A DNA stretch of 11,901 nt from an uncultured Prevotella sp. Its GTDB lineage: Bacteria > Bacteroidota > Bacteroidia > Bacteroidales > Bacteroidaceae. How positions within the stretch are numbered: position 1 is the first letter of the stretch; the number at the start of each line of letters is the position of its first letter. Positions 5,991-11,901 of this stretch are shown here, one piece after another. The position numbers and the translations under genes are program-made. The stretch spans positions 1 through 11,901 of the forward strand of contig CALCUV010000101.1 in the NCBI GenBank assembly GCA_937906765.1. The letters run 5' to 3'. Below the pieces are notes generated by a model that was not told where the DNA came from, searched no databases, and saw only the letters and a list, made by a program, of their open reading frames with translations.

Positions 5991-7775
5991 TTAAATCTTT
6001 TCAGTTGCCTTTTCCAACCACTTTTGGTCGGCAGCGTCGCTGAGGAGTGGCATTAATGCGGTGCGCACAGAGTCATGGTAATTGTTCAACCACGCCTTTT
6101 CTTCCGCCGTAAGCATGGAGAAGTCAATGGGTCGCACATCGATGGGGCAGAGTGTCAATGTCTCGAATGCGAGGAACTTGCCAAAGACATTCTGTTCCTT
6201 TTCGATGGTCAAAAGTAAGTTTTCGATGCGGATGCCAAACTTATCTTCCACATAGATTCCCGGTTCGTTGGTAATGGTCATACCTGCCTTAAAAGGAATC
6301 AAGGTGCAGGGGCGCACATTCTTACGTATCTGATGAGGACCTTCGTGAACGCAAAGACGGGTTCCCACTCCGTGACCCGTACCATGGCCAAAATCGTAAC
6401 CATGTTGCCACATCGCGTAACGGGCTGCCAAATCCAACTGAATGCCCGTAGTTCCCTCGGGGAAGCAACACTTTGCGAGGGCAATATGTCCCTTCAGGAC
6501 AAGGGTATATGCCTTACGCTCTTCGGCAGTAACCTCTCCGAGCGCAATGGTTCTCGTAATGTCGGTCGTCCCACTACGATAGTGCGCACCACTATCGCAA
6601 AGCAACAATCCCTTTGGGAGCAAGGTGCTATTATCTTCGGGAGACGCCTCGCGATGTACGATAGCGCCATTCGCAGCATACCCCATGATGGGCGCAAATG
6701 AGAATCCGCGGAATTCGGGATGCTCTTGGCGCAAGGCGTTTAACTTTTCCTCGGCATCGAGTTCCGTAATCTTACCGCTGGGTACGTTTTCGTCCAACCA
6801 GCGTAAGAACTTCACCATCGCCACGCCGTCATTCACCATCGCGCGTCGGAATCCCTCTTGTTCAGCAGGGTTTTTAATCATACGGATTGCTTCAACGGGA
6901 CATTCTATAATGTCATAATCCACCCCAAGTCGCTCTGCATAATGCACAACATCGTAACTGATGGTTTGGGGCAACATATAATATTGGTCGCGGTCGTTAT
7001 GGTCAGCAATGAAAGTCCGGAGTCCATTGTAATCACGCACTTTCACACCCGTCTCCTTGAGATATTCGCTCACTTCAGGCGTCAACTTGCGCTTATCTAC
7101 GAAGAGGATGGCACCCTTTGAGTAAATCAGGAGATAGGAAAGGAAAACGGGATTATAGGCTACGTCAGCCCCGCGTAAGTTTAAGGTCCACGCAATTTCC
7201 GAAAGGTCATTCATCAAAAGATAAGTGCCCTCCGTCATACCACACGCCTCACGAATGCGATTTAATTTGCTTGCCACGCTCTCGCCCGCCAAATGCTCAA
7301 AATGAATACGCATGGGCTGGCATTCCGTTGCGGGACGGTCGTTCCAGAGATAGTCAAAGGGGTCTTCCACCGACTGAAGGTTGAGTTTTTCAGTAGCCGT
7401 CCATTCTTCAAATTGCGCAATGCTCACCATTTCTCCCACGAACGCCACCGTGTCGCCCGTATGCAATTCCGACTCTAACCATTCGAGAATCGTAGGTGTG
7501 CCTTCCACCCCCTCCTTCATCAATGTGAAGGGCGTGTCAGCCAACTGGTGTGCCGCCTGAATGAAATAGCGCGAGTCGGTCCAGAGTGCCGCGCTGTTCT
7601 TAGTGATAACCGCCGTTCCTGCCGAACCATTAAATCCCGTAGCCCACTCACGCGCCTTCCAATGTTCGGGAGTGTACTCGCTATTATGCGGATCGGTTGA
7701 AGGGATAATGATGGCCTCGACATTCTCAATGTTAAGCCAATGGCGGATTGACGCCACGTTAGAAGAAACTGACAT
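5991..7775 (-). CDS. pepP: Xaa-Pro aminopeptidase, M24B family, three-domain (APP1/XPNPEP1-like) form
   Basis: The 594-residue cytoplasmic protein removes N-terminal residues preceding proline. It has the long form: two creatinase-like N-terminal domains (about 1-140 and 160-295), then the pita-bread M24 catalytic domain (about 300-525), then a C-terminal extension. All five metal ligands are visible: D394 and D405 in DSGAHYRSGTTD, H468 in HGTGHG, E504 in NEPGIY and E518 in IRIENL. The spacings of 11 (D-D), 63 (D-H) and 14 (E-E) equal those of human XPNPEP1. H464 and H477 (VHEGP) correspond to the proton-shuttle and substrate histidines. No signal peptide is seen, so it acts inside the cell, probably finishing the breakdown of proline-containing peptides. 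It is monocistronic as far as can be seen, with its own terminator at 5916-5954. The ATG at 7775 gives the expected start; the upstream region is A/T-rich without a Shine-Dalgarno sequence. Confidence 0.95.
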   Translation of the reverse strand: MSVSSNVASIRHWLNIENVEAIIIPSTDPHNSEYTPEHWKAREWATGFNGSAGTAVITKNSAALWTDSRYFIQAAHQLADTPFTLMKEGVEGTPTILEWLESELHTGDTVAFVGEMVSIAQFEEWTATEKLNLQSVEDPFDYLWNDRPATECQPMRIHFEHLAGESVASKLNRIREACGMTEGTYLLMNDLSEIAWTLNLRGADVAYNPVFLSYLLIYSKGAILFVDKRKLTPEVSEYLKETGVKVRDYNGLRTFIADHNDRDQYYMLPQTISYDVVHYAERLGVDYDIIECPVEAIRMIKNPAEQEGFRRAMVNDGVAMVKFLRWLDENVPSGKITELDAEEKLNALRQEHPEFRGFSFAPIMGYAANGAIVHREASPEDNSTLLPKGLLLCDSGAHYRSGTTDITRTIALGEVTAEERKAYTLVLKGHIALAKCCFPEGTTGIQLDLAARYAMWQHGYDFGHGTGHGVGTRLCVHEGPHQIRKNVRPCTLIPFKAGMTITNEPGIYVEDKFGIRIENLLLTIEKEQNVFGKFLAFETLTLCPIDVRPIDFSMLTAEEKAWLNNYHDSVRTALMPLLSDAADQKWLEKATEKI

Positions 7776-7893
7776 ACGTATAGGGTGTTGAGTTATGCAA
7801 TGAATGTAGAAATGCTGACTGTTAGGAACCTTTGACTGTGCGCAAAAACAAACTCTGTTTTAATGAAAATTCTTTAAGACTTAAGGCGCACAA

Positions 7894-8010
7894 TTAGTAA
7901 CTTAAGGGCGCTTCTTTGAGGAAGTATTTCAGTTGTGTGAGAGCGGCTTGTTTTTGTCTCAGAAACAGCGGGTTCCAAAGGAGTTTGAAAAACACTCCAT
8001 TTGCAAACAT
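7894..8010 (-). CDS. Possible small ORF, 38 residues, function unknown
   Basis: An ATG at 8010-8008 opens a 38-codon frame ending in TAA at 7896-7894. The peptide begins MFANGVFFKLLWNPLFLRQK and ends LKYFLKEAPLSY. Its composition is protein-like: hydrophobic and aromatic residues alternate with Lys/Arg/Gln, consistent with a short amphipathic helix. It lies 118 bp upstream of pepP on the same strand. I do not recognise the family. Against it, the ATG coincides with a sequence resembling a -7 promoter box (TATGTTTG), so if that box is used the ORF is not transcribed from it. The 3' end also lies in a repeat-core variant, so the frame may be part of a dispersed repeat. Confidence 0.3.
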   Translation of the reverse strand: MFANGVFFKLLWNPLFLRQKQAALTQLKYFLKEAPLSY

Positions 8011-8011
8011 A
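8004..8011 (-). promoter_or_regulatory. Possible -7 box for pepP
   Basis: The minus-strand bases TATGTTTG match TAnnTTTG. It lies about 230 bp before the pepP ATG, so the leader would be long. The nearest upstream TTTG is only 12 nt away, too close for a normal -33. It is incompatible with translation of the 38-codon frame that starts inside it. Confidence 0.3.
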
Positions 8012-8072
8012 CGAATTTAAAAGCAAATGATCCTCATTTTTAACATAGTTTCTTTAATATTCGTTAAAAAAG

Positions 8073-8117
8073 GGGGCAATACTCCTTTATTTATATAAAT
8101 ATATGTACCTTTGCCCC
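8073..8117. repeat. 7-bp inverted repeat enclosing the M16 promoter core
   Basis: GGGGCAA (8073-8079) and TTGCCCC (8111-8117) are exact complements, separated by 31 A/T-rich bases. The right arm overlaps the end of the -7 box. It could be an operator or a chance pairing. Confidence 0.4.
8106..8113 (+). promoter_or_regulatory. Putative -7 box of the M16 protease promoter
   Basis: TACCTTTG is an exact match to TAnnTTTG, with a -33-like CTTTAT near 8085-8090 at suitable spacing. The start codon is 41 bp downstream, predicting a leader of about 30-35 nt that is A/T-rich and lacks a Shine-Dalgarno sequence. Confidence 0.65.
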
Positions 8118-8153
8118 GATTTTTAGCAACACAATTTTATTAATAACTTAGAT

Positions 8154-10979
8154 ATGAAAAACATTATTAAACTTTTCAGTCTTTTGTTTGCCCTTGTGTT
8201 TTCAACAAATGCTGTAGCACAACAGATTCCTGAACTTCCCTTGGACCCTGAAGTACGCTATGGTAAACTTGAAAACGGGTTAACTTACTACATCCGCCAC
8301 AATGCGGAACAAAAGGGACTTGCCGACTTTTACATCGCTCAGAAGGTTGGTGCTGTTCAAGAAGAAGACAGCCAGCGCGGGCTTGCGCACTTCCTTGAGC
8401 ATATGTGTTTTAACGGTTCAGAACACTTCCCCGGCAGCGATGACCTTGTAAAGTATTGCGAAAGCATTGGTGTGAAGTTTGGTTACAATCTTAATGCTTA
8501 CACAGCGTGTGATGAAACCGTTTACAACATTAGCGATGTTCCCGTTACGCCCGAAAATGTTGAGGGTATGTTTAACATTCTCTACGACTGGGCAGCTGGT
8601 CTTACGCTTCCCGGAGAAGAAATCGACAAGGAGCGTGGTGTAATCAAGGAAGAGTGGCGCATGCGCAACTCTGGCGCTATGCGTATCTACGAACGCGCTT
8701 TCCCGCTCCTCATGCCCGGAAGCCGTTACGCTTATCGCTTACCAATCGGCACGATGGAGGTAGTTGAAAACTTCGCTCACAAAGAACTTCGCGACTATTA
8801 CCAAAAGTGGTATCGCCCCGACCTTCAGGGTATCATCATTGTGGGAGATATTGACGCGGCTGCGCTTGAAGCAAAGGTGAAAGACGTATTCGGCAAGATT
8901 AAGATGCCCGAAAATGCTGCGCCTTACGAATACTATCCCGTGCCTGACAATGAACAGGCCATCTACGTGATTGACAAGGACAAGGAACTCAATCGTGCAA
9001 GCATCTCTATCTATTTCAAGCACGAACCTCTCCCTCTCGAAATGCGCAATACGCAAGTTGGTGTTGTGATGGACTTGGCTACAACAATGATTTCCTCAAT
9101 GTTGAACAGCCGTCTCGAAGAATTGGCTCAGAAACCCGAATGTAATTTCATCGGTGCGGGAGTTGGTTATAGCAACATGATTGTTGCAAAGACCGTTAAC
9201 GCATTTACCGTGAGCATTATGCCTAAGCCCGGCAAGGATGCCGAAGCTGTTCAGGAAGTAATGCAAGAAGTGCAGCGCGCAGTGCGTCATGGTTTCACAG
9301 GTACAGAAAAGTTCCGTGCGCAAGAGAATCTCCTCAGCTCTGTAGAGCGCCTCTATCAGAACCGCGACAAGCAGAAGAACGAAACTTACGTAAACTGGTA
9401 CGTGCGTCACTTCCTTGACAACTCGCCTGCTATGGATATTGCTACTACTTACCAAATGTATCAGCAATTACTCCAAAACCTTCCCACAGAAGTCTATTCT
9501 CAACTCATGGCAGAGTTGGCGGCGAGCACCGAAAAGAATTTCGTGTTCTTCGCTATGTATCCCGAAAAGGACGATGTCGTAATTCCCACGGTTGATGCCA
9601 TGAAGAATGCCGTGAATGCAGCAGTTAGCGCTGACCTTGCGGCTTATGTTGACAACGTAAAGAATGAACCTCTCGTTCCCACGATTCCTGCAAAGGGTCG
9701 TATCTTGAAGGAAGAAGCGGCTGACTTTGGTTATACAAAGTGGACGCTTTCTAATGGTGCGAATGTCTATTTCCGTCAGACAGATTTCAATGATGCGCAG
9801 GTGCTTCTCCGAGCTGAAAGTTTCGGAGGTATGTCTTTGGTGAAGGATAAGGATGTTATGAACGCGCGTATGGTAGGAAGCATTATGAATTCAACAGGTT
9901 GGGGTAACTTTACCTCAGTTGAACTTCAGAAGAAGCTTGCTGGTAAGCAGGTAAGCACATCTGTTTCGCTCGGTGGCACAATGGAGCACATTTCAGGTAA
10001 TGCTACTCCCAAGGATATGCGTACGCTTTTCGAATTGCTCTATCTCCATTTCCAGAAACCCGCTGACGACCCCGACGCTTACAAGAACTTCATGGACTAT
10101 CAGCGTCTCCAGCTCGCCAATGCTTCTAAGTTGCCTCAGAAGGCTTGGAGCGACTCTATCTTAAGCACACTTTATCCCGGCGTAGAGCGTCAGCGTCCCT
10201 TTACTATGGCAGACCTCGACAAGATGAGTTACGAAGAAATCAAGCGCATCTACTCAGAACGCTTCGCTTCTGCTGGCGACTTCAACTTCTACGTAACTGG
10301 TGCGTTCAACGTTGACTCGCTCCGATTGATGGTTGAGACTTACGTGGCATCACTTCCCAGTGTGGCAAAGCGCGAAAACTTTGTTGACCTCGGCATTGAC
10401 GCACGCAAGGGCGTAGTTGAGAATCGTTTCTTCCGCGAAATGGAAACGCCTCAGGCATTCCTCGCTCAGATTTGGCACGGTCAGAAGAAGTACACACTTA
10501 AAGACGCTCTCACAATCGGCGCTTTCGGTGACGTGCTCTCACAACGCTATTTGAAGAGCATCCGTGAGGATGGCGGTCTCTCTTATTCCGTTCAGGCACA
10601 GGCAGACCTCTCATATGGTGAAGACGATGAATACACACTTCAGATTGTATGCCCCTTCACTCCCGAAAAGTGCGATTCTGTGCTCCTCCTTATGGAAATC
10701 GGCATTCAGGATATTGCTCAGAAGGGCGTGACTGACGAAGAATTGGACAAGATTAAGAAGTTTGAACTCAAGCAGTACGCTGACAACCAGCGCGAAAACG
10801 CTTACTGGCAGAACCTCATTATTGAAAAGGTAGAATGGGGTAAGGATGGTCAGAAGGACTACGAAAAGATTATCAACAATCTTAACTCTAAGGACATCCA
10901 GAAGTTCGTGAAGAAGACCCTTCTTAAGAAGCCCAATACGTCAACGATTATCATGCTTCCCGCTTCGTTGCAGAAGTAA
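8154..10979 (+). CDS. Secreted M16 family zinc metallopeptidase (pitrilysin/insulinase type)
   Basis: The 941-residue product starts with a Sec signal peptide: basic MKNIIK, a hydrophobic core at about 6-16, and a likely cut after A22 in AVA-QQ. There is no lipobox cysteine, so it should be a soluble periplasmic or exported protein. The N-terminal M16 domain carries the inverted zinc site H79-F-L-E82-H83, with the third ligand E160 in the ERGVIKEE segment 77 residues later. Two half-barrels follow; the C-terminal one (about 510-940) lacks an HxxEH motif, as expected for the inactive partner domain. It keeps a REDGGLSYSV segment near 803-812, the Arg/Tyr region that binds substrate C-termini in this family. 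The enzyme probably degrades peptides inside its closed chamber. It has its own promoter and terminator, so it is likely monocistronic. The exact substrate is unknown. Confidence 0.95.
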   Translation: MKNIIKLFSLLFALVFSTNAVAQQIPELPLDPEVRYGKLENGLTYYIRHNAEQKGLADFYIAQKVGAVQEEDSQRGLAHFLEHMCFNGSEHFPGSDDLVKYCESIGVKFGYNLNAYTACDETVYNISDVPVTPENVEGMFNILYDWAAGLTLPGEEIDKERGVIKEEWRMRNSGAMRIYERAFPLLMPGSRYAYRLPIGTMEVVENFAHKELRDYYQKWYRPDLQGIIIVGDIDAAALEAKVKDVFGKIKMPENAAPYEYYPVPDNEQAIYVIDKDKELNRASISIYFKHEPLPLEMRNTQVGVVMDLATTMISSMLNSRLEELAQKPECNFIGAGVGYSNMIVAKTVNAFTVSIMPKPGKDAEAVQEVMQEVQRAVRHGFTGTEKFRAQENLLSSVERLYQNRDKQKNETYVNWYVRHFLDNSPAMDIATTYQMYQQLLQNLPTEVYSQLMAELAASTEKNFVFFAMYPEKDDVVIPTVDAMKNAVNAAVSADLAAYVDNVKNEPLVPTIPAKGRILKEEAADFGYTKWTLSNGANVYFRQTDFNDAQVLLRAESFGGMSLVKDKDVMNARMVGSIMNSTGWGNFTSVELQKKLAGKQVSTSVSLGGTMEHISGNATPKDMRTLFELLYLHFQKPADDPDAYKNFMDYQRLQLANASKLPQKAWSDSILSTLYPGVERQRPFTMADLDKMSYEEIKRIYSERFASAGDFNFYVTGAFNVDSLRLMVETYVASLPSVAKRENFVDLGIDARKGVVENRFFREMETPQAFLAQIWHGQKKYTLKDALTIGAFGDVLSQRYLKSIREDGGLSYSVQAQADLSYGEDDEYTLQIVCPFTPEKCDSVLLLMEIGIQDIAQKGVTDEELDKIKKFELKQYADNQRENAYWQNLIIEKVEWGKDGQKDYEKIINNLNSKDIQKFVKKTLLKKPNTSTIIMLPASLQK

Positions 10980-11020
10980 TCCGTAAAGGCAGTTTCGCCC
11001 GAAAGGGTGATGCCTGACAC

Positions 11021-11065
11021 AAAAAATAAGGCGCAGTTCCACGACGGAACCGCGCCTTATTTTTT
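11021..11065. terminator. Bidirectional intrinsic terminator shared by the M16 and ybjQ genes
   Basis: AAAAAATAAGGCGCAGTTCC (11021-11040) pairs with 11046-11065 over 20 positions with one mismatch, leaving a 5-nt loop ACGAC. The GC-rich core is flanked by A6 on the left and T6 on the right, giving a U-tract in both directions. It lies 41 nt after the M16 stop and 33 nt after the ybjQ stop. Confidence 0.93.
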
Positions 11066-11098
11066 GCATGTAACGTAGCGTGATAATAGTTTTCGCTT

Positions 11099-11419
11099 TT
11101 AGATTCTAACAGCTGTACCTGTGCACACCACCATCAGCATAGATCCGCTCTGACCTACGGTTTCGTAACTAAAATCTACGCCAACGACAGCATTTGCTCC
11201 CATCTGTTCGGCACGCTCTGAGAGTTCGCGGAGCGCCTCTTCCTTTGCGCGGAGCAACACTTCTTCATACGAGCGACTACGTCCGCCAACGACATCGCGG
11301 ATTGAGGCAAAAATGTCGCGAAATACGTTCGTACCAAAGATAGTTTCGGCTGTAACAATGCCTAAGTATTGCTGAACGGGGTGTCCTTCAATAGTGGGGG
11401 TTGTGGTAAGTAATAACAT
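11099..11419 (-). CDS. ybjQ: YbjQ/UPF0145 family protein (DUF74)
   Basis: This 106-residue protein closely follows E. coli YbjQ (107 residues) along its length. Shared landmarks are [11 protein letters not shown] near the start, [19 protein letters not shown] at about 20-38, [13 protein letters not shown] at about 40-52, [16 protein letters not shown] at about 74-89 and SGSMLMV at about 91-97. The family forms compact, probably pentameric, cytoplasmic assemblies and is often labelled a putative heavy-metal-binding domain, but the function is not established and no Cys/His metal cluster is visible here. It ends at the shared terminator, facing the M16 gene. ATG 11419 gives the expected N-terminus. 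The upstream region contains a palindromic repeat cluster and no clear -7 box. Confidence 0.93.
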   Translation of the reverse strand: MLLLTTTPTIEGHPVQQYLGIVTAETIFGTNVFRDIFASIRDVVGGRSRSYEEVLLRAKEEALRELSERAEQMGANAVVGVDFSYETVGQSGSMLMVVCTGTAVRI

Positions 11420-11526
11420 AAGTTTTAATTTAAATGTGAATGAATGGATTTCTTGATGAATATACGGATATTTAGTTTTAACAGCTCAACTTCCTCAGGT
11501 TTGACACGTCGTTCCCTTATGTTCGG

Positions 11527-11624
11527 GCACCCATTCAGGGTGCGCGCCATGACAGACCCACTCCGGGGGTATTTCGCTTCGCTCAAACACCCCGCTTACT
11601 GAGCGATGACGCCGTAAGCGTCAT
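11527..11624. repeat. Cluster of three small hairpins, REP-like element
   Basis: Three stems follow each other. GCACCC/GGGTGC (11527-11532, 11538-11543) has a 5-nt loop. GGGGT-A-TTT/AAA-C-ACCCC (11566-11574, 11585-11593) has one mismatch and a 10-nt loop. ATGACGC/GCGTCAT (11606-11612, 11618-11624) is perfect with loop CGTAA. The block is richer in G+C than its flanks. None of the hairpins has a proper U-tract, so these are not simple terminators. Confidence 0.55.
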
Positions 11625-11702
11625 AAAAATGAACCAGTAAATCAACTTGGAGCAACAATACTATTAACTCTGGAAACTATTTGGTGAAATAGGACAGATT
11701 CT

Positions 11703-11744
11703 GTTAGAAAGAATTTTCCCTATAATAGACTTTGTTTTTCCTAA
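11703..11744. repeat. Two 21-nt units of the TTTTTCCTAA repeat family
   Basis: Units at 11703-11723 (starts GTTAGAAAG, ends TTTTCCCTAT) and 11724-11744 (ends TTTGTTTTTCCTAA) are exactly 21 nt apart. They match the array at 3369-3431 in its 3' half and the third unit at 502-522, including a shared TTTTCC-TAT-ATAGA continuation. Confidence 0.5.
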
Positions 11745-11768
11745 AAGGTGTTTTAGTGGTTTTGTAGT

Positions 11769-11818
11769 CATACTCCCTCTCCGCTACGTGGTACTCTCCC
11801 TATCTTAAGTGAAACTAC
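11769..11818. repeat. Diverged repeat, copy A
   Basis: Starts CATACTCCCTCTCCGC and ends CCCTATCTTAAGTGAAAC. It aligns to copy B at 11851-11901 over most of its length with substitutions and one 2-nt gap. The final palindromic arm has decayed. Confidence 0.6.
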
Positions 11819-11850
11819 GACATTTCTAAAGAATACAATGGAAGTCTTAT

Positions 11851-11901
11851 CATACCCCCTCCCCGCCAAAGGCGGTACTCCCCCTATCTTAAGGGGAGAG
11901 C
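11851..11901. repeat. Diverged repeat, copy B, running to the window edge
   Basis: Starts CATACCCCCTCCCCGCC and includes two dyads: CGCC-AAA-GGCG (11864-11874) and CTCCCC/GGGGAG around CTATCTTAA. It is more palindromic than copy A and probably the more intact one. It may continue beyond the window. Confidence 0.65.

Larger units (their letters stand above)
7776..8153. other. Divergent intergenic region between pepP and the M16 protease gene
   Basis: The 378 bp hold the M16 promoter (-7 box 8106-8113, plus), a minus-strand TATGTTTG at 8004-8011 that fits a -7 box, a possible small ORF on the minus strand (7894-8010), and two near copies of ACTTAAGGCGC / ACTTAAGGGCGC (7879-7889 and 7900-7911). 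The latter flank a variant of the GTTACTTATTG repeat core. A short GGAGT/ACTCC hairpin lies at 7980-7998. Confidence 0.6.
11420..11901. other. Non-coding region at the right edge, with palindromes and diverged repeats
   Basis: No credible gene is seen in the last 482 bp. It contains the upstream region of ybjQ, a cluster of three hairpins (11527-11624), two in-phase 21-nt units of the TTTTTCCTAA type (11703-11744), and a diverged pair of about 50-nt repeats (11769-11818 and 11851-11901). The minus strand is open over parts of the hairpin cluster in more than one frame, which is typical of G/C-rich dispersed repeats. Confidence 0.6.

Noticed and set aside
6333..6701. 122-codon plus-strand frame
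   Set aside because: It is antisense to the catalytic domain of the Xaa-Pro aminopeptidase, which has all five metal ligands.
8004..8117. Invertible (phase-variable) promoter switch
   Set aside because: The inverted repeat is only 7 bp and no invertase gene or recombination-site consensus is visible. Kept only as a possible operator.
11425..11550. 41-codon minus-strand frame, Arg/Lys/Glu-rich, upstream of ybjQ
   Set aside because: Its first part lies in the hairpin cluster and its end is A/T-rich non-coding sequence next to the ybjQ start. A second overlapping frame is also open, as is common in dispersed repeats.
1..11901. A dedicated new multi-gene system (defence, secretion or biosynthesis)
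   Set aside because: All seven clear genes belong to well-known housekeeping or envelope families, with separate promoters and terminators. Nothing ties them together beyond adjacency.

Overview
The window looks like a chromosomal segment from a member of the Bacteroidota, most likely the order Bacteroidales (Prevotella-like; genus not determinable from the sequence alone). The reasons are: TAnnTTTG-type -7 promoter boxes upstream of several genes; starts without Shine-Dalgarno sequences; a BY-kinase with the alternating Tyr-Gly tail common in this phylum; and a large secreted M16 protease whose signal peptide ends in AVAQ. The genes are mainly housekeeping and cell-envelope genes. I see no transposase, phage gene, CRISPR array or RNA gene.

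Layout. At the left edge is the first 72 codons of alaS on the minus strand. A 413-bp repeat-rich gap separates it from a Wzc-like polysaccharide co-polymerase/tyrosine kinase (minus, 630-3086). A divergent 425-bp promoter region follows, then two plus-strand genes in a probable operon: type I L-asparaginase (3512-4540) and an LpxL/HtrB-type lipid A acyltransferase (start best placed at 4625). They converge on a minus-strand Xaa-Pro aminopeptidase (5991-7775). The 508-bp convergent gap has a strong hairpin terminator at each end. A divergent 378-bp gap, with a possible 38-residue small ORF, leads to a 941-residue secreted M16 zinc protease (8154-10979). That gene shares a near-perfect bidirectional terminator with a minus-strand ybjQ/UPF0145 gene (11099-11419). 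The last 480 bp hold palindromic and diverged repeats.

Functional view. wzc and the acyltransferase act in surface polysaccharide and lipid A assembly. The asparaginase, aminopeptidase and periplasmic protease fit the peptide and amino-acid economy of a proteolytic, asaccharolytic or gut/oral bacterium. Nothing indicates that they form one dedicated system.

The most unusual content is intergenic. Short tandem repeats with a 7- or 21-23-nt period occur in four of the five gaps, and two gaps far apart share the TTGTTTTTCCTA core with a third. The right edge has a cluster of strong small palindromes and a diverged pair of about 50-nt repeats. These look like dispersed repeat families rather than a new multi-gene system.
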